Below, one piece after another: positions 19,575 to 30,463 of a DNA stretch of 64,000 bases (the first letter of the stretch is position 1; each line of letters begins with the position of its first letter). Source of the DNA: Tritrichomonas musculus (Eukaryota > Parabasalia > Tritrichomonadida > Tritrichomonadidae); contig JAPFFF010000014.1 in the NCBI GenBank assembly GCA_039105265.1, positions 2,914,001 to 2,978,000 of the forward strand. Direction: 5' to 3'. A program made the translations under genes and the position numbers. The notes under the pieces are model-generated. The model worked only from the letters and a program-made list of their open reading frames with translations, made no database searches and had not been told where the DNA came from.

Positions 19575-22028
19575 ATGAGCTCTCTGGCAAGCTCTCATAG
19601 TCCACGTATCATTCTTATTCAAAATTTTAAACAACTCGAAACTTGGTCCAGTCAAACAGCTGTTCATCGCAAAAAATTTGAATTTGCAATTACTCAGATA
19701 AGGCATTTTGTTCAATCGCTAATTGAATCATATGATTCTTTAAATAATAAAGGTGATGCAATTTCATCCGACGTTATTTCTGACTTTCGCGATTTTTTTC
19801 ATCTTATTCGCCAAAACCTTATATCGACATGGACGGGTACCACATTAGAAAATAGTAGTTCATATGTTTTAGATCAAATTTTTTCTATTTTCGAATCAAT
19901 TATATCAAAAATTAAAAAACATATTCCTGAAACGCACTTCAATCTGCTTTTAGATACAGAATCTGCACAATGGGCAGAATATGATGCATTAGATCTCAAA
20001 GCAATTGAGGCGTCTTTTTCTCAATGTCTCATTTCAGCAAAAGAAAATACTCAATTTCACTATCTACTTCAGGATAAATTGAAATCAATACAAGAAAAAC
20101 TAGGTAAATATCAAACAACATCAATATCTCGAACTTTTTCTCCAATTCCAGTTAACTATCAATCATGGAGAGTTAATTTAAGTGATTTCACCACTTTAAA
20201 AGAAATTGGACGTGGAATAACCGCACAAGTTTTTTTAGCAAAGGATAATCGCCCAGGGATTGATCCCGCAGATGTAAATGTTGCTATCAAGATTTTTGAT
20301 AAGCATAAATTAAACGGATCTCGATTCCAATCATTTCAACGTGAAGTTGCAGTTTTGGCGACGATGCAGCATCCAGCTCTCATGCAACTTGTTGGTGCTA
20401 CTGATAGGGCGCCATATTGTATTATTACTAAGTGGATGCCAAATGGTTCGCTTTTTACTGATCTCCACTTATATCACCGACTTAATGCCACGATGAGGAC
20501 GATAGCTGCATTTGATATAGCTCGTGGAATGCAATTTATGCATTCGAGACAAATTGCTCATCGAGATCTCAAATCATTAAATGTTCTACTTGATAAAGAT
20601 CTTCACATCAAAGTTTGTGACTTTGGATTTTCACGCCATGCAGACGATACTTCATTTATGACTTCAAATATTGGCACACCGCATTGGATGGCTCCAGAGA
20701 TTTTCAAAAAAGGCGTTCCTTATACGTTAAAGGTTGATGTATATGCTTATGGAATCGTATTATGGGAAATTACTACATCTCAACTTCCATATCTCGGAAT
20801 GGAGAGTCATGAAATTATTCGTCAAGTTGTAGCAAATAACTTAAGACCAGATATAACAGATGGTATGCCATCAGAACTTTCTGATTTGATGAAAAGGTGT
20901 TGGGATGCCGATCCTGACAATAGACCTACATTTGACGAGATTGTCAAATTGTTCAAAACCAATAGAATCTTAATGAATGGAGCGGATAAAGAGATTGTTG
21001 CAAAATACATTGAAGAAAGTGCAACAACAGGCGAAGCTCTTGAGGAGGAAATCGAAAAAAGAATGTCAAAATATAAAAAAGGAGAAATAACATTAATAGA
21101 AGCCTTCAAGCCACTTGAGAAGAGAAATATGCCTAATACGTCAGTTGATACTTGTTGGAGTGCAATTGAATTTGCCTATGATAAATTTGTTCACAAATCT
21201 TTCAATAAGAATGATTCTAATAGTGAAACTCCCTCAAATTTAGCAAAGCTTTTTCTATTGTTTATATCATCATCAAAGCATTCTTCTGTAGTTTCATTAC
21301 TTCGTCATCTCCCTCGAAATTCAGTCCCAGTTGAGATTATTTCACGATTTGTTGAAGATATTCCTACCGGTTCGACGCAAATTGACTTAGATATTACAGT
21401 TGCCGCATGCAAAAATAATTCAGCTGATCTATGTGCAGTTTACGCAAATCATCCTGCTCATGTTTCGTTTTGCTTGGACGTTGCAAGCCAAACGAAAATT
21501 GATCCGCAGCTTAAAGAGGCAGTAATTGACAAATGCATTGCTTCTTTGAGATTTGAAGATAAAAGCCTTCTTGCCGCTTCGATTCGTTGTTTATTGATTC
21601 TTGGCGATTTTAAGCGAATTTCAATGGAAACAATACGAAAGGTTTTTCGATCAGACGATGAATCACTTATTGCATTATCATTATTAGCCATCACTTCTTT
21701 TGCTCTAGCAAATTGTGAAATAGCAAATGATATCATTGATATCGTTATTGAAAAATGGCCAAATGAAAAGGCTAAATCCACAATGATCGCACTCTGCAAA
21801 AATGAGAAAGCTGCTTTAAAAATTATTGATTTCATTGAAAAATCCATTTATTCAAATTTAATCGAAATTCAAATAGAGCCAATCCTTTTGAAGATACTTA
21901 TTCAAGCAGCAAAGCACAATTCGCTCAAATCCAATATAAAAAAAATTGTTTGTATGTGTAATTTTGAAAATTTGTTGAATGAATTTGAGCCTTCGATTTC
22001 TTTTTTAAGAGATCAACTTGGCTTGTAG
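19575..22028 (+). CDS. TKL-family serine/threonine protein kinase
   Basis: 817 residues. The N-terminal ~200 are helical and unlike known domains, as in many trichomonad TKL kinases. The kinase domain spans ~205-463: glycine loop GRGITAQV (212-219), VAIK with Lys239, catalytic HRDLKSLN with Asp331, DFG Asp349, activation-loop end GTPHWMAPE, and CWDADPDNRPTFDEI at the end. All catalytic residues are present, so it should be active, phosphorylating Ser/Thr (HRDLKSLN and GTPHWMAPE are TKL features). The C-terminal ~330 residues are helical, possibly ARM/HEAT-like (repeats around LAASIRCLLILGDF and LIALSLLAITSFALA), and may be a scaffold or autoregulatory region. Confidence 0.88.
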   Translation: MSSLASSHSPRIILIQNFKQLETWSSQTAVHRKKFEFAITQIRHFVQSLIESYDSLNNKGDAISSDVISDFRDFFHLIRQNLISTWTGTTLENSSSYVLDQIFSIFESIISKIKKHIPETHFNLLLDTESAQWAEYDALDLKAIEASFSQCLISAKENTQFHYLLQDKLKSIQEKLGKYQTTSISRTFSPIPVNYQSWRVNLSDFTTLKEIGRGITAQVFLAKDNRPGIDPADVNVAIKIFDKHKLNGSRFQSFQREVAVLATMQHPALMQLVGATDRAPYCIITKWMPNGSLFTDLHLYHRLNATMRTIAAFDIARGMQFMHSRQIAHRDLKSLNVLLDKDLHIKVCDFGFSRHADDTSFMTSNIGTPHWMAPEIFKKGVPYTLKVDVYAYGIVLWEITTSQLPYLGMESHEIIRQVVANNLRPDITDGMPSELSDLMKRCWDADPDNRPTFDEIVKLFKTNRILMNGADKEIVAKYIEESATTGEALEEEIEKRMSKYKKGEITLIEAFKPLEKRNMPNTSVDTCWSAIEFAYDKFVHKSFNKNDSNSETPSNLAKLFLLFISSSKHSSVVSLLRHLPRNSVPVEIISRFVEDIPTGSTQIDLDITVAACKNNSADLCAVYANHPAHVSFCLDVASQTKIDPQLKEAVIDKCIASLRFEDKSLLAASIRCLLILGDFKRISMETIRKVFRSDDESLIALSLLAITSFALANCEIANDIIDIVIEKWPNEKAKSTMIALCKNEKAALKIIDFIEKSIYSNLIEIQIEPILLKILIQAAKHNSLKSNIKKIVCMCNFENLLNEFEPSISFLRDQLGL

Positions 22029-22740
22029 TAAATTATTGTTTATAATATAAAATATATTTTTTTTTTTTTAAATAGTATGAAATTTAAAAATTATTTAGTT
22101 GTAAATCGATGAGTTAGACTTTTGAAAGATATTTTATGTGAGAAATAATATATTTATTAGTGATTTTTCTAGTTTCACAAGTTTTGAATGATTGTTTACT
22201 CAGCATCTAGCAAGTTGGTAAAAAAATATTTTGATATCAAATTGTTTATTATGCTAAAAAGAATGTATAAGTTATATTCAAATACAGTATTATTTGATTT
22301 TTCTGATAATTGGATATTATCAGTAAATTCATGAAAAATCTTTATTCTTTTCTTACATTAAAGGTTTAGATGGTATATTTAATGAAATTTTAAGCTAGTG
22401 ACTGAAAATATCAATTATACTTTTTTATATAAAAACCAGTACGTTAAACAATTCTCTTACAATTTGTTATCATTTCACAATATTTCAGTCATAAAAAATG
22501 GTGCTGAATCCTAAAAGTCATCTTTGAGAAAAAGTTGACTCAGTTGATTAAGTTTGGATTTTTCATTTTATTTTGATGAGAATGAACTTTTCGTGGTATA
22601 TGAGTATTTATATAGTATATAAAGCAAATATTCATTAGCTATTAATTCCAATATTAGTGTTTTCATTAAATATTTGGATTTATTTTATATTTACAGAAAA
22701 AGCTTCATTATTGCAATATATAATATATTTGTACCTATAT

Positions 22741-22765
22741 AAAAATAAAAATAAAAATAAAAATA
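22741..22765. repeat. Short (AAAAT)n-type microsatellite
   Basis: About four tandem AAAAATA/AAAAT units in the spacer. Confidence 0.6.
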
Positions 22766-23645
22766 TGAAATAATATTAAAATTTTATAATTATTATTGTG
22801 AAAATTATATTTTATTAGTATTAAAAAATCATTCAAATTTCAGAGAATAGCAAAACTTTTTGATAATTTAAGAACAAAAAAATTTAATTTTTTCTCGTTA
22901 AAAACTTTTTGAAAACGTTATGCTTGTAGAATTAAATTATAATATCTTCAAAACAACTATCTTAAATATCAATATTTTGCATATTATACTCTAAATATAT
23001 AAATATTAAAACTATATACCTATATAAAAGAATTTTGTAGGAGGATTAAAATACCATTATCTTGAAAATATTTGCACAATTCGATGTCAGATAGTTTTTA
23101 TTTTCTTTGAAAACTAATGATATAATTTTTCTTTTTATTTTGTTTTTTCAGAAAATAAGATTTTATTCGATAATTCAATAATTAATTCTATTGCCATGAT
23201 AAATAAATTCAGAAAATTAAGGAAATAAACCTTTTAAATGAATAAATGAATTATAAAAAACGATTTCAATAGAAATAAAATGGTCGAACAATTTTTCACA
23301 AATAATAAATTAATATTTTTCTACAAATTTTAATCCAATGATATAAAAGATATTTATTGTTCCTATCAACTTTTTCAGAAATATGAATTCAAATAACCAA
23401 GTGTTCAATATGAAGAAACTTTTTCAAAATATTTTGGAAGAAAATTGTGAGATCACAATATTCAATAGGATTGAAATGATAAATTGACATATTAATTTAT
23501 TTGTGTTTATTAGTATATAGGTTTGAAATATCTTTATTTGCATAAATTCTATATGTTATTTTCGATATGTTATTTTTACCAAATATTGAATACATTCTCA
23601 AATATATTCAATATAAATTTGAACGAATCTCATTTTATTTTAAAA

Positions 23646-23651
23646 TCATTT
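23646..23651 (+). promoter_or_regulatory. Initiator-like TCATTT of the PITP gene
   Basis: TCATTT, 8 bases before the ATG at 23659; another copy lies ~20 bases further upstream. It fits the TCAYWW consensus and supports the chosen start. Confidence 0.45.
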
Positions 23652-23658
23652 TACCAAA

Positions 23659-24459
23659 ATGAGGATTATCGAATTCCGCATCTTTATGCCACTAAAACTT
23701 CAAATGTGCCGAGCAGCTGCAAAGTATTCTGTAAATCGAAAAACAACAGAATTTTCAGGAGGAGGTGATGGATTTGAAATTGTTGAAGCAAAAAACTATG
23801 TCGAAGATGGTAAGCCAGGTAGATTTGTTTACCGTATTTTACACTGTAAGAATAAACTTCCTGCAGCTGTTCGCTGGGCCGTTCCAGAGAAGTACGCACA
23901 CATTCATGAACATAATCATAATGCTTTTCCACACTATGATGCTGAATTTACTATTCCAGCTATGGGCGATAACTTTGTCCTTATTACACAGACAAATCAT
24001 GTTGAATATGAAAGCGGAAGTGAAATTCCAAATAATCTCAATAACTGGGTTGATGATGAATTAAAAGATCGTGAAGTGTATTACTTAGATATTCTTGATG
24101 GCCCAGCTTCAAAAAAGAAAGATCTTGACCTACATGGATATTCATGCCCAGATATTGGAATGCCAGAACTTATTGGCTCAAAGAAACATGCGGATGATCA
24201 AAAAATACCACAATGGGTTGCCAATTATGATGGACCAATGACTTTAATTGTTAAAACAGTGAAATTCAACTTCAAATGGTTTGGCGCTCAAACTTTAGTT
24301 GAAAAGATTGTTGGTAATGTTTGGTACCAAGTTTTCTTGGATACACATAGATCAATGCTAAAATGGGCTCCACAATGGTGCAATTTATCTGAAGATGATC
24401 TTTTGAAAATGGAAAAGAAAACAAAAGATCAGTTAAGCGAACACAAGTATGATGAGTAA
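23659..24459 (+). CDS. Class I phosphatidylinositol transfer protein
   Basis: 266 residues, the family's normal length (~270). It starts with MRIIEFRIFMPLKLQM, aligning with PITP-alpha's K-E-Y-R-V-I-L-P-x-S-V. It then shows GGGDGFEIVE (family G-G-G-E-G-V-E-V), the R-W-A-V-P-E and H-E-H-N-H-N-A-F-P lid region (family L-A-P-E ... E-K-A-W-N-A-Y-P), VKFNFKWFGAQTLVEKIV (family V-K-F-K-W-W-G-L-Q-x-K-V-E), and the C-terminal W-x-P-Q-W-C-N-L-S-E-D-D-L. It carries PI/PC between membranes in the cytosol and supports PI signalling at the Golgi. The start is fixed by the conserved first strand. Confidence 0.88.
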   Translation: MRIIEFRIFMPLKLQMCRAAAKYSVNRKTTEFSGGGDGFEIVEAKNYVEDGKPGRFVYRILHCKNKLPAAVRWAVPEKYAHIHEHNHNAFPHYDAEFTIPAMGDNFVLITQTNHVEYESGSEIPNNLNNWVDDELKDREVYYLDILDGPASKKKDLDLHGYSCPDIGMPELIGSKKHADDQKIPQWVANYDGPMTLIVKTVKFNFKWFGAQTLVEKIVGNVWYQVFLDTHRSMLKWAPQWCNLSEDDLLKMEKKTKDQLSEHKYDE

Positions 24460-24872
24460 TCTTTAAAGGTGAAAACATTTTCAACTTTCTAACTCTATAA
24501 AATTAATAAGTAATATATAAATAAAATATTTTTTCTTTCAAAATATTATTTTATTGATTCTTAGTAATCAACCTACAGTAATTATGATATGAATTGAGCA
24601 TGTAAAATATGCTTATTAATCATAAGATTTTATATGAGGAATTTATGCTTTAATTTGTTTTTTTGCCAAAACATATGATTGATTATGCTTTTAATAAAGG
24701 TCCTTTATGTAGAATTTTAGTGTGTATATTAATCAATTCATATGAATTCTAGGGTGTAATATCATTTTAAAAAATGTACACAAAATTATAGTATAATTAT
24801 AAAAGGTCAATATTGACCTAAACTGTTAAACACCATTAACATATTTTGATATTTTGAATTTATTATTCAAAC
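24460..24872. other. Intergenic spacer
   Basis: 413 A+T-rich bases between PITP and SLC12; it includes GTTAAAC near 24826, not close enough to the ATG to be assigned. Confidence 0.45.
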
Positions 24873-27743
24873 ATGAGAAAGCATACAGAAATAGAGCTAC
24901 AAGATATTAGTGGCTCAAATAATCAATCTCAAAACAAAAAATCAGAATTTCGCGATCAAGATGGTAATCCATCAACTATAATTTCTTATTCATTCTCAGA
25001 AAATGGAACAGATCAGCACGGAAATCCTTCTTTTATACTCGAAGATATGTCAGCATCAAGTCCAACTATCCATAATCCCAACAACGCAATTGGCAACGAG
25101 TATAATCCAGATAATCGAGCAAACATAAGGACATCAAATACAAGCAATTCGCCCAGCAGAGATGATGAAGAAAAAATGGGGGTTGATCCTAATTCAGTTG
25201 AATCAAACAACTTAAATGATTTCAGAAATGAAAAAGCGTCACAATCTTTATTAAAAAAGGTGCAATCTTTCAAAAGTGGACTGATACCAAAAAATGGTTT
25301 AGGACAACAAAATTTACATTGGTTTATCGGTGTCTTTATTCCTGTTTTTCTTAATATGCTGTGTGTTACATATTTCATGGACTTGCATCGTTCTATTAAG
25401 CACATTGGCTGGGGACTTGGATTTCTATTTTATACAATATCTATTTTTGTTTCAATTGGTACTCTTGTTGGCATTTGCGTAATTGCTACAAATGGTGAAA
25501 TGAAAGATGGTGGTTGCTATTACTTAATTTCGCGTACTTTAGGTCCTGAAATTGGGGGAGCTATCGGAATTACTCTTGTTATCGCACATGGAATTTCAAT
25601 TTCTCATCGACTCCACTATATATCAGCATGCATTGATTCATTTTATTCTGGCAGTGTTACTATTTCTGAAAGGTGGGATAGAACTCTTTGGCATATCATT
25701 CTTTCAGTTATCGTACTTCTTCTTTGCTTGCCAGGTCTAAAATTTGTTATGTACTTTTTACCAGTTTTAGCAGCTCTTTTGGTTATAGCTGTTGTTTCAA
25801 TTTATCTTGGTTTCTTTATCCGGAAACCTGGGGATCCTACTTTTTTCACTGGCCTTTCACTTAAGACTCTTACAGATAATTTTGATCCTGGAAATTATTC
25901 TATTTGGGATTATCTTCAATTTCTTGGCGTTTTGTTCCCATCTGCAAATGCAGTTATGACATGTGCAAACTTTAGTGGCAATTTACGACCAGTTGGTCGT
26001 GCAATTCCAATCGGAGCATTTTCTGCGATATTTATTTGCGCATTTGTTATTTGTAGCACATTTCTTTTCCAAGCAGGCTCGTTTAACTTTGATGGTGGAA
26101 ATGATCAGCCTACGAATGGAACCACTGTTAATACAATGGTATCAAATTTAACAATAATAGCTAAAGACTCGATTAAATTTTCGCACATAGCCGACATCAA
26201 TTACTCTACATTTGATGCTTCAATTATGCCAATATTGACCTATATTGGATTTATATGCTCATGTATAGGATCAGCTATCACACTCAACATTGGAGGAGCA
26301 CGTATATTAGCTAAAATGATAGAAGATAAGTTAATGCCATCATTTTTAAAAGCACTTTTCTTCAGAGGAGAGCCATTTGGATGTAATTGTATTGTTGCAT
26401 TTATCGGGGTGTTATTTGCATTTGTCGATGATCCAACAACAGCCACTCTAATAACAAATATTATATTTTCAATTCCTTTTGCACTTGTCAACTTTTCGGT
26501 TTGGACTTGTGCATCAGCAAATTATCCAGGTTTTCGACCATCTTTTCGATTCTATAACAAATGGACGGCACTTTTACTTTCGATTATATGCTTCGCTCGA
26601 ATGTTTTTAATGAACTGGGTTTACGCATTAATATCTTTACCAATTTATTTAATTATTTGGTTTATATATCATAAATTAAAGCCTGCAGATACTTGGGGAA
26701 CTGTTACACAATCGCGCTACTTTTACTCAACTTTAAAAGAAGAATTAAATTTATATCATATCAAACCTCACGTTAAGACTTTCCGTCCTAATATCATTTT
26801 GATATCAACTAAACATCCTGACGACGAACGAGATCAAATCGACTTTTTGAACCAACTTCTCCATGGTCACGGAATGGCAGCCATAGGAAGAGTTTTTATT
26901 TCAGAAAATGCGATTGATTTTTCAACTCTTGTTAATGAGAGAGATGGTACTTATGTAACTGGTGAAGCTGGTTATCAAGCATTTTATGATGTAACAGTCG
27001 CTGAAACTTTTGCTGAAGGTGTCAGAGATCTACTTCTTTTAATGGGAATTGGAATGATGCGACCAAATACAATTTGTCTTTCATTTCCAGAAGGCTGGAC
27101 TGAAGGCAAAACGGTTGCAGGTTATCTCTATGATGACTTTTATAATGCAATTGCAATGGCTTTTGATGCGAATTATTCTTTAACAGTTTTAAGGAATATA
27201 GAATTATATTCACAAGTCGATAGAAAAGGCACAATTGATGTTTGGTGGTTAATTGATGATGGTGGATTGTCTCTCCTTCTTCCATATCTTCTTTCTAGGC
27301 ATAAAACATGGAAAAAAGCAAAATTAAGGTTAATTATGATTGCTAACACAGATGATGGTAATGATCTTGAAACACAAGAGAAAAAAATGGCTACTTTACT
27401 TTATAAATTTAGAATTAACGCTGAGCCAGTTGTTATCGAAATTAGTATGTCAAGTGAAGTTCCTACTCCTATGGCTCAGACACAATGGAACAATTTAGCT
27501 TCTACAATGAATTTCCATGTTGATCAAAATGATGAGCCTAGAACTCATCAGCATTTGGTCATTAGCGATTTGGTCCGTGAATATTCATCATCAGCATCAT
27601 TTGTGTTTTTAACAATGGTTGTGCCAAATTCATCTTTGGATCCGAAAATTTTGATGGCTTGGCTTGAAATATTAAGTAGCATAAAGGTGCCTTTTTGCTT
27701 TGTTAGAGGAAATGGTGAAAATACTCTCAGCTGGACGGTGTAA
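24873..27743 (+). CDS. SLC12-type cation-chloride cotransporter
   Basis: 956 residues. Residues 1-145 are a polar, Ser/Asn-rich cytosolic region. About twelve membrane segments follow (146-620), with the family signature DGGCYYLISRTLGPEIGGAI (residues ~212-231), equivalent to G-A-Y-Y-L-I-S-R-S-L-G-P-E-F-G-G. The C-terminal cytosolic SLC12 domain starts around 650 (RPNIILISTKHPDDERDQID; GHGMAAIGRVF). These proteins move K+ and/or Na+ with Cl-, setting cell volume. An odd point is TM1, which carries charged residues (DLHRSIKHIGWG) where the family has R-L-S-W-I-V-G-Q-A-G, so ion selectivity may differ. No RFx[V/I] docking motif is visible in the N-terminus. Confidence 0.85.
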   Translation: MRKHTEIELQDISGSNNQSQNKKSEFRDQDGNPSTIISYSFSENGTDQHGNPSFILEDMSASSPTIHNPNNAIGNEYNPDNRANIRTSNTSNSPSRDDEEKMGVDPNSVESNNLNDFRNEKASQSLLKKVQSFKSGLIPKNGLGQQNLHWFIGVFIPVFLNMLCVTYFMDLHRSIKHIGWGLGFLFYTISIFVSIGTLVGICVIATNGEMKDGGCYYLISRTLGPEIGGAIGITLVIAHGISISHRLHYISACIDSFYSGSVTISERWDRTLWHIILSVIVLLLCLPGLKFVMYFLPVLAALLVIAVVSIYLGFFIRKPGDPTFFTGLSLKTLTDNFDPGNYSIWDYLQFLGVLFPSANAVMTCANFSGNLRPVGRAIPIGAFSAIFICAFVICSTFLFQAGSFNFDGGNDQPTNGTTVNTMVSNLTIIAKDSIKFSHIADINYSTFDASIMPILTYIGFICSCIGSAITLNIGGARILAKMIEDKLMPSFLKALFFRGEPFGCNCIVAFIGVLFAFVDDPTTATLITNIIFSIPFALVNFSVWTCASANYPGFRPSFRFYNKWTALLLSIICFARMFLMNWVYALISLPIYLIIWFIYHKLKPADTWGTVTQSRYFYSTLKEELNLYHIKPHVKTFRPNIILISTKHPDDERDQIDFLNQLLHGHGMAAIGRVFISENAIDFSTLVNERDGTYVTGEAGYQAFYDVTVAETFAEGVRDLLLLMGIGMMRPNTICLSFPEGWTEGKTVAGYLYDDFYNAIAMAFDANYSLTVLRNIELYSQVDRKGTIDVWWLIDDGGLSLLLPYLLSRHKTWKKAKLRLIMIANTDDGNDLETQEKKMATLLYKFRINAEPVVIEISMSSEVPTPMAQTQWNNLASTMNFHVDQNDEPRTHQHLVISDLVREYSSSASFVFLTMVVPNSSLDPKILMAWLEILSSIKVPFCFVRGNGENTLSWTV

Positions 27744-27851
27744 TTATATTACTATTTTATTTGTAATCTAATTTTACGATTTATTTTTTATTTTTAAAAA
27801 AAAATGTAGAAATGATTTCTTTTGATGATTTCCATTTTCATTAAAATTTAT
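27744..27851. other. Spacer before decayed element
   Basis: Short A+T-rich stretch between the SLC12 stop and the start of the degenerate minus-strand region. Confidence 0.4.
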
Positions 27852-29640
27852 TTAAAAAGTTTTTAATATTTGAGATGGAAAGAGCTCATCTCTCCCTTTT
27901 TCAACACAGTCATTTTCAATATTTAAATACATATTATTTTTGTTTAATTTTATATCGGGCTTCATTGCCCTCAGGGCCAGATGCCTTGATGAATTGCTTA
28001 GGAAAGACGGAATAATTAGCAATTGTTTGAGAAGATTCGGTAAAGGATATTTTGAAAGAGAAATGGAAGGGAGAGCGTTAAGTTGGTCGTTCATCAATTA
28101 TCATTAGAGAGAGAGTTGAGCTAGTTCTCTAGTTGATGAACTTTGCATTTGAAGCTATAGATATCAATGTTAAAAATTCTATCAATAAATATTATGTGTG
28201 TGTAATCTATGTGATCGATGCTCTACATCGATCAAAAATAGACAGGTTATAAATCGAGTTAGATCTAGCCTCTTAACATCTAAAGTGATTCACTTGATAT
28301 TTGGATCGTATTTTAGTAATAAATCTAAACGATTTCGATTTTGGATCATAATATTTGGATTTAATAGTAGATGTATCATTCTGCTCAGGTTCGGCATTCT
28401 TTCATGGTACTGTTCTGGCTACTTTGCAGAACGTACCATTACATTTGGTAAATTGTTTGGTCTCTTGGTGAATATCTTCATTAAGTGTTCTGGTGTCGAA
28501 TTGTTCAGCATTTGGGCTAAGACGAAACAGAGTTATAAGTGTGTTATAGTCTTGCTTATTGGTTAATTTGGTAATGGTCCTCCTAAGTAATACTAATTCG
28601 TCTGTAGTATATAACTCTTCTAGACTTGGTTGTGTTGTAATCTCACTCTTACACATTTCTCGCACAAAAACAATACTGTATTACTTATAAGAAGAAAGAT
28701 TATAAGCTTTCGTTTAGCTACAGGAAGTCTCTTCTAGATTCCAAGAACAACCTTAATCACACACACTCTATCTTTCAGTATATCATCCATTCATTAATTG
28801 AACCTGTATTCGAAGATGCTATCGTTTATTCCGCACTTAAGTAAGTTCATACTTTTCCAACTATAACAGTCTAGTACTCCGATGACATCACTTTCTTTAA
28901 CTATCTCTTTGATCTTCTGAAGGTTATTACTATTAATATACTTGCGTTTAAAGATCACATCGGTATATTGTTTCGTAATCGATTTATTATATTCTGCATC
29001 TGTAGTAGAGTTCTCATAGACTTCATCGTCACCTTCATTTGAAAACTCAATACAACAACGACACAACTATTAAGTCTTTAAATTTTCGATCTACAGGAAA
29101 CAATAGTTTTGGTGTTGTTGTTAGTTTATTATCTGGACAAATAGCTGATCTTATCTCTAACAGATGGACTCTCAATTGATTGGATTAACTTGTTGTAAAA
29201 CATATATCTAGCTCTACCGTGTTCTGTGTTTTGGATGAAGGTTAAGATATTCTAACCAACCAATTTATCGTTATCCATAATAGTATAGTCTCCATCATAA
29301 TTGGAAAGTTGCATGATATAATCGTTATTGTCTATTAAATTATGGAAAACATCTTCTTTGATCTTTGTTAATCGCACAAGCGAAGTCTTGTGTGAAGTCG
29401 ATATCGTTAATATAGATATCTTCATTCCATTTAGAGTACTCACCTTCTTTGTTACTATTCGTTGGCTTAAAATATCTCTTGTTAACATTAATTTTATGTT
29501 ATACTAGTATTCTTTTAATCATAGATGTATATTCTGCAAGGAACTTTGATAGATACTTTACCTTGTTTTTGGATGATCTTGTGTTAGTTCTTTACAGTAA
29601 AAAGAATAAAAAAGTTAAATTAAAATATGTTTAGAATAGA
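27852..29640 (-). pseudogene. Degenerate minus-strand gene series (mobile-element-like relic)
   Basis: Protein-like segments in shifting frames, all on the minus strand. 29634-29510: SSKNKVKYLSKFLAEYTSMI, then RILV. About 29455-29360: EYSKWNEDIYINDIDFTQDF, then ACAINKDQRRCF. About 29217-29120: TEHGRARYMFYNKLIQSIES, then PSVRDKI. 29066-28794: includes NLQKIKEIVKESDVIGVLDC. 28665-28402: includes TTDELVLLRRTITKLTNKQD. 28097-27852: includes LALRAMKPDIKLNKNNMYLN. Each is ended by stops. Composition is less A+T-rich than the flanks. Together with the neighbouring 29705-30463 relic this looks like a decayed multi-gene mobile element, perhaps Maverick/Polinton- or plasmid-like; that identity is an inference from memory of similar motifs and is not proven. 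Confidence 0.45.
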
Positions 29641-29704
29641 TGGATCATTTGTAATCCAAAACTAAATAGCCAAGAAGTTGAAATTTTGTTTCATAAATGA
29701 AGTA

Positions 29705-30463
29705 TTATTCATTCTTGGTGATTTCTCTTTGAGTAAATCCTTGATAGTAATCTGGCAATGCTTGAATTTGAGATATATTGCCTTCAATGTTAGCTAACCT
29801 AGCTTCCATTACTACTATTGTAGCTTTTAATATGGCATTCTCTTCTATTATTACTTCAAGCTCACTCTTTAATGCATACTCCTTGAGTTCATCATTAACC
29901 TCATCAACTGTGAGGCATTCATTAATAATAGTAGTTATTGATTCATTATTGACTTATGATAACTTTTCTAGTGAGAGTAATCACAGCCTTCCTATTAATA
30001 TATAGAACGACTAACTATACTAATAGTTATTATACACTCTTCATACCATATGTCGTTAAATTCACTAGCCTTCATGATCATTAGCTTTACCTTAATAATA
30101 CCAACTGTAATAACATCTTCAGCTTCTAGGTGTACTTCCTTATTAACAATCTTACTAATAATATAAATAGTATCATATCTTACTAAATTACTCTTATCAA
30201 TATAGTTATTATTTTCTACCCCCTCTTTTACTTCATTAATTTTATCAACTAATAGTCTAAATGCATGTTTTAATGATTCCCTGAAATGGTTGCATAAATC
30301 AATAGCATCTATATATGTTATTATATCTGTTGAAGGGTTTTCATTATCATCAGAATTTTCAACAGCTACCTTTTCTGCATCACACCAATTAATAATAGAT
30401 GTTAATCAGTCGTTGTTGCCTTCCTATTTTTAATGGAGGCAGGTTGTATTTTTTAAAAGCCAT
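29705..30463 (-). pseudogene. Broken gene for a coiled-coil/fibre-like protein
   Basis: An ATG at 30463 begins MAFKKYNLPPLKIGRQQR, then the frame breaks near 30395-30400. The next frame reads IINWCDAEKVAVENSDDNEN and on to NNYIDKSNLVRYDTIYIISK, ending at a stop near 30004. A third frame, from about 29955, reads TTIINECLTVDEVNDELKEY, then ALKSELEVIIEENAILKATI and the C-terminus DYYQGFTQREITKNE, ending in TAA at 29705. Heptad spacing and the DELKEYALKSEL pattern look like coiled-coil stalk segments of viral or phage-type fibres; this is inference. At least two frameshifts or stops show it is not functional as it stands. Confidence 0.5.

Larger units (their letters stand above)
22029..23658. other. 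Gene-free A+T-rich spacer
   Basis: 1.6 kb without a supported gene. It contains a short (AAAAT)n tract at 22741-22765 and the PITP promoter at the right edge. Confidence 0.55.

Noticed and set aside
28198-28566. Plus-strand 122-codon ORF
   Set aside because: Lies opposite the decayed minus-strand element genes, which read more protein-like; no ATG-proximal promoter word.
29600-29620. ACTAACACAAG as a possible 3' splice site
   Set aside because: Trichomonad introns end ACTAACACACAG; one base is missing and no GTATGT-type 5' site is close. It lies in decayed sequence.
29778-30005. Plus-strand 75-codon ORF
   Set aside because: Antisense to the coiled-coil relic, whose minus frame is clearly the coding one.
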